Notes under the pieces: model-generated
Told to the model about the DNA's origin: nothing
Seen by the model: the letters and a program-made list of their open reading frames with translations, nothing else
The model's database searches: none
Made by a program: the position numbers and the translations under genes
Source: Blautia sp.
GTDB taxonomy: Bacteria > Bacillota > Clostridia > Lachnospirales > Lachnospiraceae
Direction: 5' to 3'
Assembly (NCBI GenBank): GCA_023664455.1
Contig: JAMPFM010000004.1
Span: 1-64,000 of the forward strand
Length of the DNA stretch: 64,000 nt
In this document: piece after piece, positions 7,046 through 16,339 of the stretch
Layout of the letters: each line of letters starts with the position of its first letter
Position numbering within the stretch: position 1 is the stretch's first letter

Positions 7046-9262
7046 CTACCCGATAAAATATTCTGAAATATCGATGCAATTTAACAGCCCCAGCGTGTTT
7101 TCATTCCGGCATTCCAGCCAGCCGGCGCTGCACCGGCACCAGCAGCGCAAGGAATAATTGAATATCTCTTCCGTCCGTCTCTCATGAGGATCTGTTTTAT
7201 TCATGCGGTTAAAAATACAATTCTCACAGGGCGTATCCCGATGTTGAATCGCCTTGTAACAGATATCACCGATTTTAACATCAGGAGCGTGCATCAGCAC
7301 TTTTTTATTGACAAAGCTCAGTTCATAAGTGTCCACATTGACAATATAGACAAAACTATCCAGGTTATCCAGCATTTCAATCTGGGTAGCAAAATCCTGT
7401 AACCTGTCCATCAGACCAATCTGTAAAATATGCGCTTCTAAAATCCTAAAGAGGGAGCGCAGCTCTTCCATGACAGTATCGTCAAACTCCAGCTGGACGT
7501 CTTCGTGATTTTCAAAGATAATTGCGCCCTGAAACTCCCCTTTGGAAGTAATCGGATAGTAAAGCAGACTCTTGATGCCTTCCGACTGAAGATAATAGCG
7601 CAGCTCGTCTACCAGCACATCATACTCATGGATGACGCTGCAGTTTTTAAAGGAATCATATAATACCTCATAAACGACCCGCCGCAGTTCATAGTGTTCC
7701 TTGCTTTCCAGTCCCATCTCATATCCGTGGACAGAAAACTGTACCTGTTTGGAAAGGGGCAGGCTGCCTTTTTCATTTCCGCAGATAAAGCCTCTGTGAA
7801 ATTTATAATGAACCGTTATTAATTCAATGACAGATTCCAGTGCAGACTCCAGTATGTCCTCTTCAAAGAGTACCTGCATAACCATGTCTTCCATGTTCCA
7901 GTCCAGCTCCATGCCTTTTTCTGCATCATAGGGCACATTGTTATGCTTTCTGGTGGCGTGGTATGCCAGCGTAAAAGCGGCGTCGTAAATACGATATCCC
8001 TGTTTTCCCCGTGCCTTGACCCTGGATATTGCCCTGTCCGCTTTCTGATACAACTCCTCATAAGTGAGTCCATGATAAGGAACAAGCGCAATCCCAATGC
8101 TGCAGGTGACATGAATATCCCCAGCCTCAGATGGCAGTACATAATCGACTTTATGGACAATATCAGAAGCCAGTTTATCGATTTCGGAAAAGCTGTGGAT
8201 ATCCCTGATATAGAGGACAAATCTGTCAATATCCACTCTTCCGACCACGTCAAGCCCTTTGACGATTCTGCTTAAATAGATACCGGTTTCCACAAGAATA
8301 TTGTCGCACTGTGCCTGTCCTAATAAAGTATCGACTTTATGGAAATCATCCATATCAATAATCATGAACGCATTCAGCGTCTCACCGTCATACTCCTCTA
8401 AAAGCAGGTTCTGGATGAGCTGTAATGTAGCGTCTTTTTCATGCAGCCTTGTCAGCGCGTCCCTCCTGGTACGGAGCTGTAAATTGATTTCCTGCAGTTT
8501 CTTCTCATGAATATTGATACATCTTCCTACGACTCTCGTCACATAGCCTTCCGGCCCAAGCAAGGAAGTCAGATTCATCTGATACCAGGTATACTCCTCG
8601 TCAAAGCGCTCCGTCCTGATTTCAATGGTCTCATGACCAGGGGATTTCAGCAATTTATCCCATGTCGCTTTGTACCTGTCCGCATCCGCCCGATAGAGTT
8701 TGCTGCTGTCAAATTGCTGGATATACCGATCCAGAATCAGCTCCCCGGTAGATGTATAGTCGCCAGAAGCCTTCAAAATCAGTACGTCCGTCTTGGCATT
8801 GTAGTCTACGATCCGCTCTCCTTCCGCTTCCATAAGAATATGTAAACGTTCCGCCTGCTGATGCAGCTCCTCTTCCACGTTTTTCTTTTCCGTAATATCC
8901 TGAATTATGGATACAATGGTATATTTCGTGCCTTCCCTCGCATAGAGGTTGCCTCTGACCTGAAGCCATCTGAGACCGCCGCTTGCCGTTACCGTGCGAA
9001 ATTCCACTTCTACGGAACCGTCATCTTTTAATACGTCTTCGATTGCCTGTTCAAAAATCGGCAGATCTTCCTGAATGATACTCATCTTTACATTTCTGAG
9101 ATATCCCATCCCACCGGCCCTGGAATACCCAAGCATACGGAAAAAGCCGTCGTTGACAAAAACCGGCGTAAGCTCATTGTCTTCATATTCAAAGAAGCAA
9201 ATTCCTGCAATGATGTTGTTAATCATGGAGCCAAAATCTTCTACATTCATTTCAATCGCCAT
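7046..9262 (-). CDS. PAS-PAS-GGDEF(degenerate)-GAF-like sensory protein, 738 aa
   Basis: Domain order by eye: PAS with PAC ending IIQDITEKK (about 15-128), a second PAS-like module (135-255), a GGDEF fold (about 258-425; DALTRLHEKD, IDMDDFHKVD, SIGIALVPY, YQKADRAISRVKARGKQGY), a GAF-like region (460-620) and a C-terminal PAS-like module. The signature loop that should read GGDEF is DIDRF (about 344-348), so diguanylate cyclase activity is unlikely. The C-terminal part has a CX10CXXC cluster (around residue 683). No membrane segment is evident, so it is probably cytosolic. It begins 16 nt after the beta-helix gene, suggesting cotranscription. Confidence 0.8.
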   Translation of the reverse strand: MAIEMNVEDFGSMINNIIAGICFFEYEDNELTPVFVNDGFFRMLGYSRAGGMGYLRNVKMSIIQEDLPIFEQAIEDVLKDDGSVEVEFRTVTASGGLRWLQVRGNLYAREGTKYTIVSIIQDITEKKNVEEELHQQAERLHILMEAEGERIVDYNAKTDVLILKASGDYTSTGELILDRYIQQFDSSKLYRADADRYKATWDKLLKSPGHETIEIRTERFDEEYTWYQMNLTSLLGPEGYVTRVVGRCINIHEKKLQEINLQLRTRRDALTRLHEKDATLQLIQNLLLEEYDGETLNAFMIIDMDDFHKVDTLLGQAQCDNILVETGIYLSRIVKGLDVVGRVDIDRFVLYIRDIHSFSEIDKLASDIVHKVDYVLPSEAGDIHVTCSIGIALVPYHGLTYEELYQKADRAISRVKARGKQGYRIYDAAFTLAYHATRKHNNVPYDAEKGMELDWNMEDMVMQVLFEEDILESALESVIELITVHYKFHRGFICGNEKGSLPLSKQVQFSVHGYEMGLESKEHYELRRVVYEVLYDSFKNCSVIHEYDVLVDELRYYLQSEGIKSLLYYPITSKGEFQGAIIFENHEDVQLEFDDTVMEELRSLFRILEAHILQIGLMDRLQDFATQIEMLDNLDSFVYIVNVDTYELSFVNKKVLMHAPDVKIGDICYKAIQHRDTPCENCIFNRMNKTDPHERRTEEIFNYSLRCWCRCSAGWLECRNENTLGLLNCIDISEYFIG

Positions 9263-9278
9263 ATTCTTATCCCCACTA

Positions 9279-9956
9279 CTATTTTTTTTCTACAACCTCG
9301 CCCTGTTTCTTGTAAATACTTCCTGCCGGAATAAATCCTCTGACCATAGACGCCGGATAAATGTTAGTTTCCCTGCCTATGATGGTTCCCGGATTTAAAA
9401 CCGAATTACAGCCGACTTCCACGCCATCGCCCAGCATTGCGCCGAACTTTTTAAGCCCTGTCTCATAACGCTCTTCCCCTGCCCTGACCACGACCAGCGT
9501 CTTGTCGCTCTTCACATTAGAAGTAATGGAACCCGCTCCCATATGCGCCTTAAAGCCCAGAATGCTATCCCCCACATAATTGTAATGAGGCGCCTGTACC
9601 TTATTGAATAAAATAACATTCTTCAATTCCGTGGAATTTCCCACCACGGCGCCCTTTCCTACAATCGCATTCCCTCTGATAAAGGCGCAATGCCTGATTT
9701 CCGCATCTTCATCAATGATTGCGGGACCGTTGATATATGCGGACGGATAAACCTTGGCGGATTTAGCAATCCAGATATTGCCTTCCCGTCTCTCATACTT
9801 CTCTTCCGGCAGGGTGTTGCCGAGTCTGACGATAAACTCCCCTATCTTCGGTAAAACTTCCCAAGGATAGGTAACGTCCTCGAAAATTTCTCTTGCTATT
9901 GTCTCATCCAACGTATATAACTCTTTTATTATAACATCTTTTAGCCCTGTTGACAT
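9279..9956 (-). CDS. left-handed beta-helix protein, UDP-GlcNAc pyrophosphorylase C-domain-like, 225 aa
   Basis: Residues 60-215 show hexapeptide-type repeats (IWIAKSAKVYPSAYINGPAIIDEDAEIRH and so on) ending with GSIYKKQGEVVEKK, the left-handed parallel beta-helix of GlmU-type acyl/nucleotidyltransferases. The N-terminal nucleotidyltransferase domain of GlmU is absent; only about 55 residues precede the helix. Proteins of this size are often labelled UDP-N-acetylglucosamine pyrophosphorylase, but with no nucleotide-binding domain that activity is not supported. An acetyltransferase or sugar-nucleotide-related role is possible. The ATG follows AAAGGAAAAGGG. Confidence 0.7.
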   Translation of the reverse strand: MSTGLKDVIIKELYTLDETIAREIFEDVTYPWEVLPKIGEFIVRLGNTLPEEKYERREGNIWIAKSAKVYPSAYINGPAIIDEDAEIRHCAFIRGNAIVGKGAVVGNSTELKNVILFNKVQAPHYNYVGDSILGFKAHMGAGSITSNVKSDKTLVVVRAGEERYETGLKKFGAMLGDGVEVGCNSVLNPGTIIGRETNIYPASMVRGFIPAGSIYKKQGEVVEKK

Positions 9957-9989
9957 CTCTTTTTTTCCCTTTTCCTTTCTAAATAAATT

Positions 9990-12020
9990 TCATTTTTTAT
10001 AAAATTGGGAAGCATAGCGGAATCTTGCATTCAATGCCGCCTGATTGTTCATCCCTTTTACAATATTCGTTCTTCTTGTCACGAAATCGTCCAGCTTTAC
10101 CATATATTCATCCTCGGAAATTTCACCTTGCGCCACCAACCCCAGTCCTTTTTCCCAACTTGCCGTCAGCCGGGGGTCTAAGAGCGGTTTTATGGAAGCT
10201 GAAACCACCTCGTAAATCATCTCGCCAAGCAGCGTGGGCGTAATTATCTGTGTTTTTTTATTCAAATCCAGATATTTGATATGTACCAGTTTTTTCAAAA
10301 TTTCCGCCCTCGTCGCGGAAGTACCGATACCGCTGCCCTTAATCTGTGCCCGTAGCTCCTCGTCCTCGATAAATTGTCCTGCATTTTCCATCGTCAGAAT
10401 CATCGTGCCCGAATTATAACGTTTCGGCGGGGAAGTCTCACCCTCTTTTACCGAAAGGACGGGCATGGGAAACGCTGCGCCTTTTTTCAAGCTCTGTAAG
10501 GTCTTCATAAAGGAATCGTCGCAGATTTCCTCCGCTCCTTCCTTATCCTCTCCGCGTTCTTTCTTGTCGCTGTCATCGGTATTATCCGCCTTTTTCTTCA
10601 AAAAAGAGCACTGCGCTGCTTTCAGATATCCTGCATCTGCCAATACTTTAAAACTGGAAAAGAAATACTCTCCCTTGATTTGCAGTTTCAGACTGACTTT
10701 CTGATAAATCGCCGGCGGGTAAAAAATGCTTAAAAACCTTCTGACAATACATTCATACACTTTCGCTGTGGTAGGATGTAAACTGCCAAGCGCACCAAAT
10801 CCCTGCCCCGTCGGAATGATGGCGTAATGGTCGGTAATCTGTTTATCATTGACATACCGGGTTTTTCCGATTTTTTTATAGCTTTCCATAGAAAGCAGCT
10901 CCTGCGCCAACTCTTTCACAAGCGGATAGTTCCTTAGTCCGGCGATATTTCCATGAATTTCTTTTGCCACCGCAGAGGATAATACTCTCGCATCCGTTCT
11001 CGGATAAGTGGTCAGTTTTTTCTCATACAATTCCTGCGCAATCCGCAGGGTTTCATCCGGGCTGATTTTGAAAAGCTTAGCGCAGTCGTTCTGTAATTCC
11101 GCAAGGTTATACAGAAGCGGCGGGTTTTTTGTTTCTTTCTTTTTTTCGATGCTTTCCAGACGCGGAATCGTTTCTTCGTCCTGCGTCAGAAACCGGATAA
11201 ATTCTTCCGCCGTCTGCCGCTTTAAAAATCCGTTGTCTTTATAAAGTTCTGGCGAAGCATAATATTTCGTGCCTTCTATGGCTTTCCATTCAAAAGTGCA
11301 GCTTATTCCCTGGATATCTGTCTTGGCGAGAATCTTATAAAAAGGGGTTTTCACAAACTCCCTGATTTCTCTTTCCCGGTTGACGACCATGCCAAGCACG
11401 CAGGTCATCACCCGCCCCACCGATATGACCGCCCGTTCCGCTTTCAGATAAGATTTCACCGGATTACCATACTTTAACGTCAATACCCTGGAAAAATTAA
11501 TCCCCATCAGATAATCTTCTTTCGCCCGCAGATAAGCCGCTGCCCCTAACGTATCATAGGCTGATAAATCCTTCGCCTCTTTGATGCCGCGGAGGATTTC
11601 TTCTTCTGTCTGGGAATCAATCCACACTCGTTTCCGCACCTTTCCGGTCACATGCGCCTGCTGTTCCACCAACCGGTAGATATATTCGCCTTCCCGCCCG
11701 GAGTCGGTACAGACATAGATGGTTTCCACATCTTCGCGGTTTAACAGTCCGCTCACAATCTGGAATTGTTTCTTGACGCTGTCGATTACTTCATATTTAA
11801 ATTCCTCCGGTATGAAAGGAAGCGTATTAAGCGACCATTTTTTGTACTTTTCATCATAGGCTTCTGGATAGCTCATCGTCACCAGATGCCCCACGCACCA
11901 GGTAACCAATGCCTCTCCAGACTCCAGATATCCATCCTTCTGACTCATACGGTATTTTAACGCCTTGGCAAATTCCCTGGCAACGCTCGGTTTTTCTGCA
12001 ATAAATAAATTTTTTCCCAT
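9990..12020 (-). CDS. topB: DNA topoisomerase III (type IA), 676 aa
   Basis: Begins MGKNLFIAEKPSVAREFAKAL, the Toprim start of TopB, with the Toprim acidic motif CTDSGREGE and the catalytic Tyr in TYPRTDARVLS. The ISPDETLRIAQELYEK segment and GIGTSATRAEILKKL near the C-terminus are typical of topoisomerase III. Zn fingers of TopA are absent, as expected. It decatenates and relaxes negatively supercoiled DNA by single-strand passage. A Lys/Asp/Glu-rich insert (about residues 475-500, KKKADNTDDSDKKERGEDK) is a probable disordered loop. It lies 19 nt after the ATPase gene and is probably cotranscribed. Confidence 0.92.
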   Translation of the reverse strand: MGKNLFIAEKPSVAREFAKALKYRMSQKDGYLESGEALVTWCVGHLVTMSYPEAYDEKYKKWSLNTLPFIPEEFKYEVIDSVKKQFQIVSGLLNREDVETIYVCTDSGREGEYIYRLVEQQAHVTGKVRKRVWIDSQTEEEILRGIKEAKDLSAYDTLGAAAYLRAKEDYLMGINFSRVLTLKYGNPVKSYLKAERAVISVGRVMTCVLGMVVNREREIREFVKTPFYKILAKTDIQGISCTFEWKAIEGTKYYASPELYKDNGFLKRQTAEEFIRFLTQDEETIPRLESIEKKKETKNPPLLYNLAELQNDCAKLFKISPDETLRIAQELYEKKLTTYPRTDARVLSSAVAKEIHGNIAGLRNYPLVKELAQELLSMESYKKIGKTRYVNDKQITDHYAIIPTGQGFGALGSLHPTTAKVYECIVRRFLSIFYPPAIYQKVSLKLQIKGEYFFSSFKVLADAGYLKAAQCSFLKKKADNTDDSDKKERGEDKEGAEEICDDSFMKTLQSLKKGAAFPMPVLSVKEGETSPPKRYNSGTMILTMENAGQFIEDEELRAQIKGSGIGTSATRAEILKKLVHIKYLDLNKKTQIITPTLLGEMIYEVVSASIKPLLDPRLTASWEKGLGLVAQGEISEDEYMVKLDDFVTRRTNIVKGMNNQAALNARFRYASQFYKK

Positions 12021-12039
12021 AATTCCTCATCAATATCCA

Positions 12040-13404
12040 CTATATATCCGAAATATGGATTAATTTCAGATTGTGTTTCATCTTCGCTTCCAGCGTCAGT
12101 TTCTCGTCAAATCTGGACGCTGTATACAGATAAATATAGTCCACGTCGATTTTCGCCTTCTTTGCGCAGGATAGTACCCATTCGTAATCCTCATAAGACA
12201 TCATCGTCTTTTCCCAGTTGCAGAGTGCAATTAACGTTTTACCTTCTTCATCCTGTGCGATGATATCTATCGTTCCGTCTTTGCCAACCCATTCACCGCT
12301 TCCTTCAAACCGAATTGGCAGTCTTCCCCGCTCGTTCATCTTTTCTAAATGCTGGCGGCATACCTTTTTAAAATATCCTGCAACATATCTCCCGAAACTT
12401 GTATAAATATATTTATTATAATAAGCCTCTGTTGACGCCATTTGCAAGGCGCTCATATTCGGATACATATAAGTATAATAGAAATCGACAAAAGGATATA
12501 TAATCCTGTAAATCCCTTTTTGGACGTTTTCTTTTCCCACCGACTCATAGGAAAACACTTTTTCTACCAGCTCCAGCTCCATCAGATTTTTCAGATAGAC
12601 ACTGATTTTGGCACGGGAAAACTCCGTATGGCGGTAGATGTCGTTTAGCTTATGGTTCCCGGCTGCAATGGAAGCAAGAATCGTATTATAGACGCCGGGT
12701 TCCCTAAGCTGCTCCGCTACCATCCGTTCCCCTTCTTCAAACAAAAGGCAGTTTGGATTCAGAATATTCCGGCAGATATTCTGCTGTATCGTCAGTTTGT
12801 CGTCAAATTGATTCCATAGTCCTGGAATGCCGCCTAATATAGCATATGCCTCCACGCATTCTTCCATTCTGAAATTAGGATAACGGTGCACCAAATCCAG
12901 AAAAGAAAGCTCCCGGATTTTCAACAGTCCAGCCAACTCGTAAGCCGCTTCGCCAATCTTGTTGACCATGCTATTTTCAATCCAGCCGACCAAAGAGCTG
13001 CATAAAAGTACAAGAACATCTACTTTTTTCTCTTCACTATGCACAAAATGAATTAATTCCTGCATAAAAGAGCTGCTGGCCTTGACAATATTTTGAAATT
13101 CGTCAATGACAATGACCTTCTTGCTGCCACCACCGCCACAGATACGCATAAAAATATCATAAAATCCCGGAAAACTTTCCCCTTCGCTTCCATCATTTCT
13201 CAGTTGTAACCCCCACTGATACATCTGTTCTCTTTCCGAACAGGGCTTCGCAAGATAATAATGATTCGGCTTATCTTCCGCAAATTCTTTTATCAGCGTC
13301 GTTTTCCCAATATGTTTTTGTCCGTATATGACCAAAATCTGACTGTCTTTGCGGTCATACGTCTGATTCAGATATTGTACTTCCGATATCCTGCCTGATA
13401 GCAT
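12040..13404 (-). CDS. AAA-type ATPase, archaeal-ATPase/DUF234 family, 454 aa
   Basis: The start is set at the ATG at 13402-13404, which follows GGAGG at good spacing; a TTG four codons earlier overlaps that site. The P-loop reads IYGQKHIGKTTLIKEF (near residue 27) and the Walker B VIVIDEFQN (near 105). The C-terminal half contains a winged-helix-like region and the DUF234-type nuclease-like tail (SGEWVGKDGTIDIIAQDEEGK, ALCNWEKTMMSYEDYE). Proteins of this family are widespread, uncharacterised, and sometimes proposed to be toxins or STAND-like regulators. It is placed between an EAL protein and topB. Confidence 0.75.
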   Translation of the reverse strand: MLSGRISEVQYLNQTYDRKDSQILVIYGQKHIGKTTLIKEFAEDKPNHYYLAKPCSEREQMYQWGLQLRNDGSEGESFPGFYDIFMRICGGGGSKKVIVIDEFQNIVKASSSFMQELIHFVHSEEKKVDVLVLLCSSLVGWIENSMVNKIGEAAYELAGLLKIRELSFLDLVHRYPNFRMEECVEAYAILGGIPGLWNQFDDKLTIQQNICRNILNPNCLLFEEGERMVAEQLREPGVYNTILASIAAGNHKLNDIYRHTEFSRAKISVYLKNLMELELVEKVFSYESVGKENVQKGIYRIIYPFVDFYYTYMYPNMSALQMASTEAYYNKYIYTSFGRYVAGYFKKVCRQHLEKMNERGRLPIRFEGSGEWVGKDGTIDIIAQDEEGKTLIALCNWEKTMMSYEDYEWVLSCAKKAKIDVDYIYLYTASRFDEKLTLEAKMKHNLKLIHISDI

Positions 13405-13437
13405 AGACACCTCCAAACGGTTATCTGTCTGCGCAGA

Positions 13438-15162
13438 TTATACAAGCGCTTTTTGTATCAATGTCTCAATTCCTTCCGGCGGCATTGGTTTCCCCAGATA
13501 GTATCCCTGTATGATATCACAGTCGATGGCGTTTAAGTAATCGAACTGCTCTTTCGTTTCCACTCCTTCCGCAACGGTTTCATATCCTAATTTTTTCACC
13601 ATATAGATAATGGATTCCGTAATGATTCTTGTATTTTCATCCGTAATAACCGTGTCGATGAAGGATTTATCAATTTTTAACGTATCAATCGGAAGTCCCT
13701 TTAAATAGGACAGTGACGAATAGCCCGTACCGAAATCGTCCAGCGATATCCGAATCCCAAGGTCTCTTAACTTTATCAGTTTATCCGTAATTTCCTTGAA
13801 ATCGTCGATTAAGATGGACTCTGTAATCTCTAACTCTATCTCACCCGGAAGAATCTTATATTTTTCCAGAATCTGCATGACTTTGTCGATGAAATCCGGC
13901 TGTTTATACTGAATTGCCGAAACGTTTAAAGACATCAGCATCGGATAATGATATTTCGCTTTCCAGTCTGCATAGATACGGATACTTTCTTCCATGACCC
14001 AGGTGCCGATTGGCACAATTGTTCCGTTTTTCTCGGCAATGGGGATGAACACATCCGGGCGGATCATCTTCCCTGTTTCATCTTTCCAGCGAATCAGCGC
14101 TTCCACGCCCCGCAGCATTTTATCTGTCGTATGGAACTGGGGCTGAAAATACATGACGAAATTCTGCGCAAAGACGGCTTCTTTCAATTTATTCTCTATC
14201 GTCACATTCTGTAAAAAGTCCGCTAAGATAGCGCCGTCAAAATGCTGAATCGTTGCCTTCCCCAGCGATTTTGCCTTAAACATAACAATTTCTGCACAAT
14301 TGATTAATTCTAACGTATTAGAAGCGGCTTCCGGGTATTCCGAAACCCCCGCGCTGACTGTCAGCGTCACTTCCTGCCCGCCACTCAATTTAAACGGTGT
14401 TTTCAGTCTCTCGGAAATTTTCTGATACATCGTATCCACAGACAGCTCCCCACAGGCGTCATAAATACCGATACAGTAAATATCACTGTTAAAATGCGAT
14501 ACGATAACATGCTCATTTGAAAAATCCGATAAAAACTGTCCGAAGATCTGGACGATTTCATCCCCCACGATAATACCCAGACCGTCATTCAACTTCCTAA
14601 AATCATCCAAATCAAGAAACATCACGGATACCGTTTTCTTTTCCTCTTTGGCACGACTCACAAAATCGCCGAGAAGACGCACGAAATAATTGCGGTTATA
14701 TAAGCCTGTCAAAATATCATAATATGCCATGTATGTTAATTCGTCGTTTTGTGAATTAAATTTCGTTACATCTTTGAACCGCACGATTTTGTCTAAAGGA
14801 CGTCCGTCATCGTCATAGATGATATTGGTCTCTACCTCGACCCACATCCGGCTTTCCTTCATTTTTACATCTATCGTATGGGACTTTAACCCTCTCTTCT
14901 CGATAAAAAGAGCCTCCCGCAGAGGAGCCGCATACTGCTCCTCCACGCAGGCATAAAACTTCGCAAAATCAGAATGAGTCGTGACTTCAAAAGGAAAGAA
15001 ATAATCCCAGTTCGCAATGGTACGCGCAAGTTTTTCTTCGTAATTATAATAAAGAAACGCACTATTTGACGTATCGCAGATTAAATGGAGCACTTTTGTT
15101 TCCTTCATCAGTCTTTTGTTCAATTCATTCAGTTTTTCAATCTGATTTTCTAATTCATTCAT
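13438..15162 (-). CDS. GGDEF(degenerate)-EAL protein, probable c-di-GMP phosphodiesterase, 574 aa
   Basis: The N-terminus (1-135) is PAS-like with a short coiled coil. The GGDEF fold follows (YDILTGLYNRNYF, FLDLDDFRKLND) but its signature is NSDIY (about 226), so it should not synthesise c-di-GMP. The EAL domain (about 325-570) is complete: EALIRW, LNVSA, LEITES, DDFGTGYSSLSYL, LKIDKSFI, AEGVET and QGYYLGKP. All metal and catalytic residues appear present, so it should hydrolyse c-di-GMP. No transmembrane helix is seen. The start at 15160-15162 is the first ATG; the ribosome binding site is weak. Confidence 0.88.
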   Translation of the reverse strand: MNELENQIEKLNELNKRLMKETKVLHLICDTSNSAFLYYNYEEKLARTIANWDYFFPFEVTTHSDFAKFYACVEEQYAAPLREALFIEKRGLKSHTIDVKMKESRMWVEVETNIIYDDDGRPLDKIVRFKDVTKFNSQNDELTYMAYYDILTGLYNRNYFVRLLGDFVSRAKEEKKTVSVMFLDLDDFRKLNDGLGIIVGDEIVQIFGQFLSDFSNEHVIVSHFNSDIYCIGIYDACGELSVDTMYQKISERLKTPFKLSGGQEVTLTVSAGVSEYPEAASNTLELINCAEIVMFKAKSLGKATIQHFDGAILADFLQNVTIENKLKEAVFAQNFVMYFQPQFHTTDKMLRGVEALIRWKDETGKMIRPDVFIPIAEKNGTIVPIGTWVMEESIRIYADWKAKYHYPMLMSLNVSAIQYKQPDFIDKVMQILEKYKILPGEIELEITESILIDDFKEITDKLIKLRDLGIRISLDDFGTGYSSLSYLKGLPIDTLKIDKSFIDTVITDENTRIITESIIYMVKKLGYETVAEGVETKEQFDYLNAIDCDIIQGYYLGKPMPPEGIETLIQKALV

Positions 15163-15253
15163 AACCAATCTAACCTAATACTACCGCTGCTTTTCTGACA
15201 GACAGCAGCCCCCTCTATCACTATCTTCTTATATCATTTTCTGGATCATTTAC

Positions 15254-16339
15254 TTATTTCTTAGCAATGTACCCCTTTGCCTTCAAGGTTTCCGCGCACA
15301 GGATGGCGCCCCCTGCTGCGCCGCGCACCGTATTGTGGGAAAGTCCCACGAATTTCCAGTCATAGACGCTGTCTTCCCTGAGTCTGCCAACACTGACTCC
15401 CATGCCGTTTTCATAATCCACATCTAACTTCACCTGCGGACGGTTATCCTCTTCCATATACTGGATAAACTGCTTCGGCGCGCTAGGAAGTTCCAGCTCC
15501 TGCGGAATCCCTTTATACTGCACCAATTTCTCAATTAGCTGCTCCTTCGTGGCTTTCTTCTTAAATTTCACAAATACTGCCGCCGTATGTCCGTTTAAGA
15601 CAGGTACACGGATACACTGGCAGGTAATGACAGGGCTCGTCGCAGGAACAATTTCGCCCTTCTCTACTTTCCCCCAGATTCTAAGCGGCTCCTTCTCACT
15701 CTTCTCTTCTTCCCCGCCGATATAGGGAATCACGTTTTCCACCATTTCCGGCCAGTCTTGAAATGTCTTGCCCGCGCCGGAAATCGCCTGATAGGTAGTC
15801 GCTACCACTTCATAGGGTTCAAACTCTTTCCATGCCGTCAAGACAGGCGCATAACTCTGGATGGAACAGTTGGGCTTTACAGCGATAAATCCCCATTTTG
15901 TCCCCAGCCGCTTCTTCTGGGACTCAATGACTTCAAAATGTTCGGGATTGATTTCCGGTATGACCATCGGTACGTCCGGCGTCCATCTATGCGCGCTGTT
16001 ATTGGAAACAACAGGCGTTTCCGTCTGTGCATAAGCTTCTTCAATCTTTTTGATTTCTTCTTTCGTCATATCTACCGCAGAAAAGACGAAATCCACTTCG
16101 GACGCAACCTTTTCCACTTCATTAACATTCAAAACAAGGATATTCTTTACCGCTTCCGGCATCGGCGTCGTCATTTTCCATCTGCCGCCTACCGCTTCTT
16201 CATAAGTTTTTCCCGCAGACCTTGGACTTGCCGCAATCGTCGTCACCTCAAACCAAGGATGATTCTCAAGCAGGGCGATGAAACGCTGTCCCACCATGCC
16301 TGTCCCGCCTAAAATACCTACTTTTAATTTTTCACTCAT
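15254..16339 (-). CDS. asd: aspartate-semialdehyde dehydrogenase, 361 aa
   Basis: Catalyses NADPH-dependent reduction of aspartyl phosphate to aspartate semialdehyde, the branch point to Lys, Thr, Met and diaminopimelate. N-terminal Rossmann motif [13 protein letters not shown] (8-20), catalytic Cys158 in VKPNCSIQ and the substrate-binding His in [11 protein letters not shown]. The [20 protein letters not shown] block places it in the archaeal/fungal-type subgroup rather than the E. coli type. The ATG overlaps the argH stop by 8 nt, so the two genes are translationally coupled. This links arginine and aspartate-family synthesis in one transcript. Confidence 0.95.
   Translation of the reverse strand: MSEKLKVGILGGTGMVGQRFIALLENHPWFEVTTIAASPRSAGKTYEEAVGGRWKMTTPMPEAVKNILVLNVNEVEKVASEVDFVFSAVDMTKEEIKKIEEAYAQTETPVVSNNSAHRWTPDVPMVIPEINPEHFEVIESQKKRLGTKWGFIAVKPNCSIQSYAPVLTAWKEFEPYEVVATTYQAISGAGKTFQDWPEMVENVIPYIGGEEEKSEKEPLRIWGKVEKGEIVPATSPVITCQCIRVPVLNGHTAAVFVKFKKKATKEQLIEKLVQYKGIPQELELPSAPKQFIQYMEEDNRPQVKLDVDYENGMGVSVGRLREDSVYDWKFVGLSHNTVRGAAGGAILCAETLKAKGYIAKK

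Noticed and set aside
12040..13404. A defence or toxin role for the DUF234-type ATPase
   Set aside because: The family has been speculated about, but nothing in the neighbourhood (topB, EAL protein) suggests a defence island, so I keep it as an uncharacterised ATPase.
15758..16312. Plus-strand 184-codon frame
   Set aside because: Wholly antisense to asd and composed of a His/Arg/Phe-rich sequence typical of a shadow frame.
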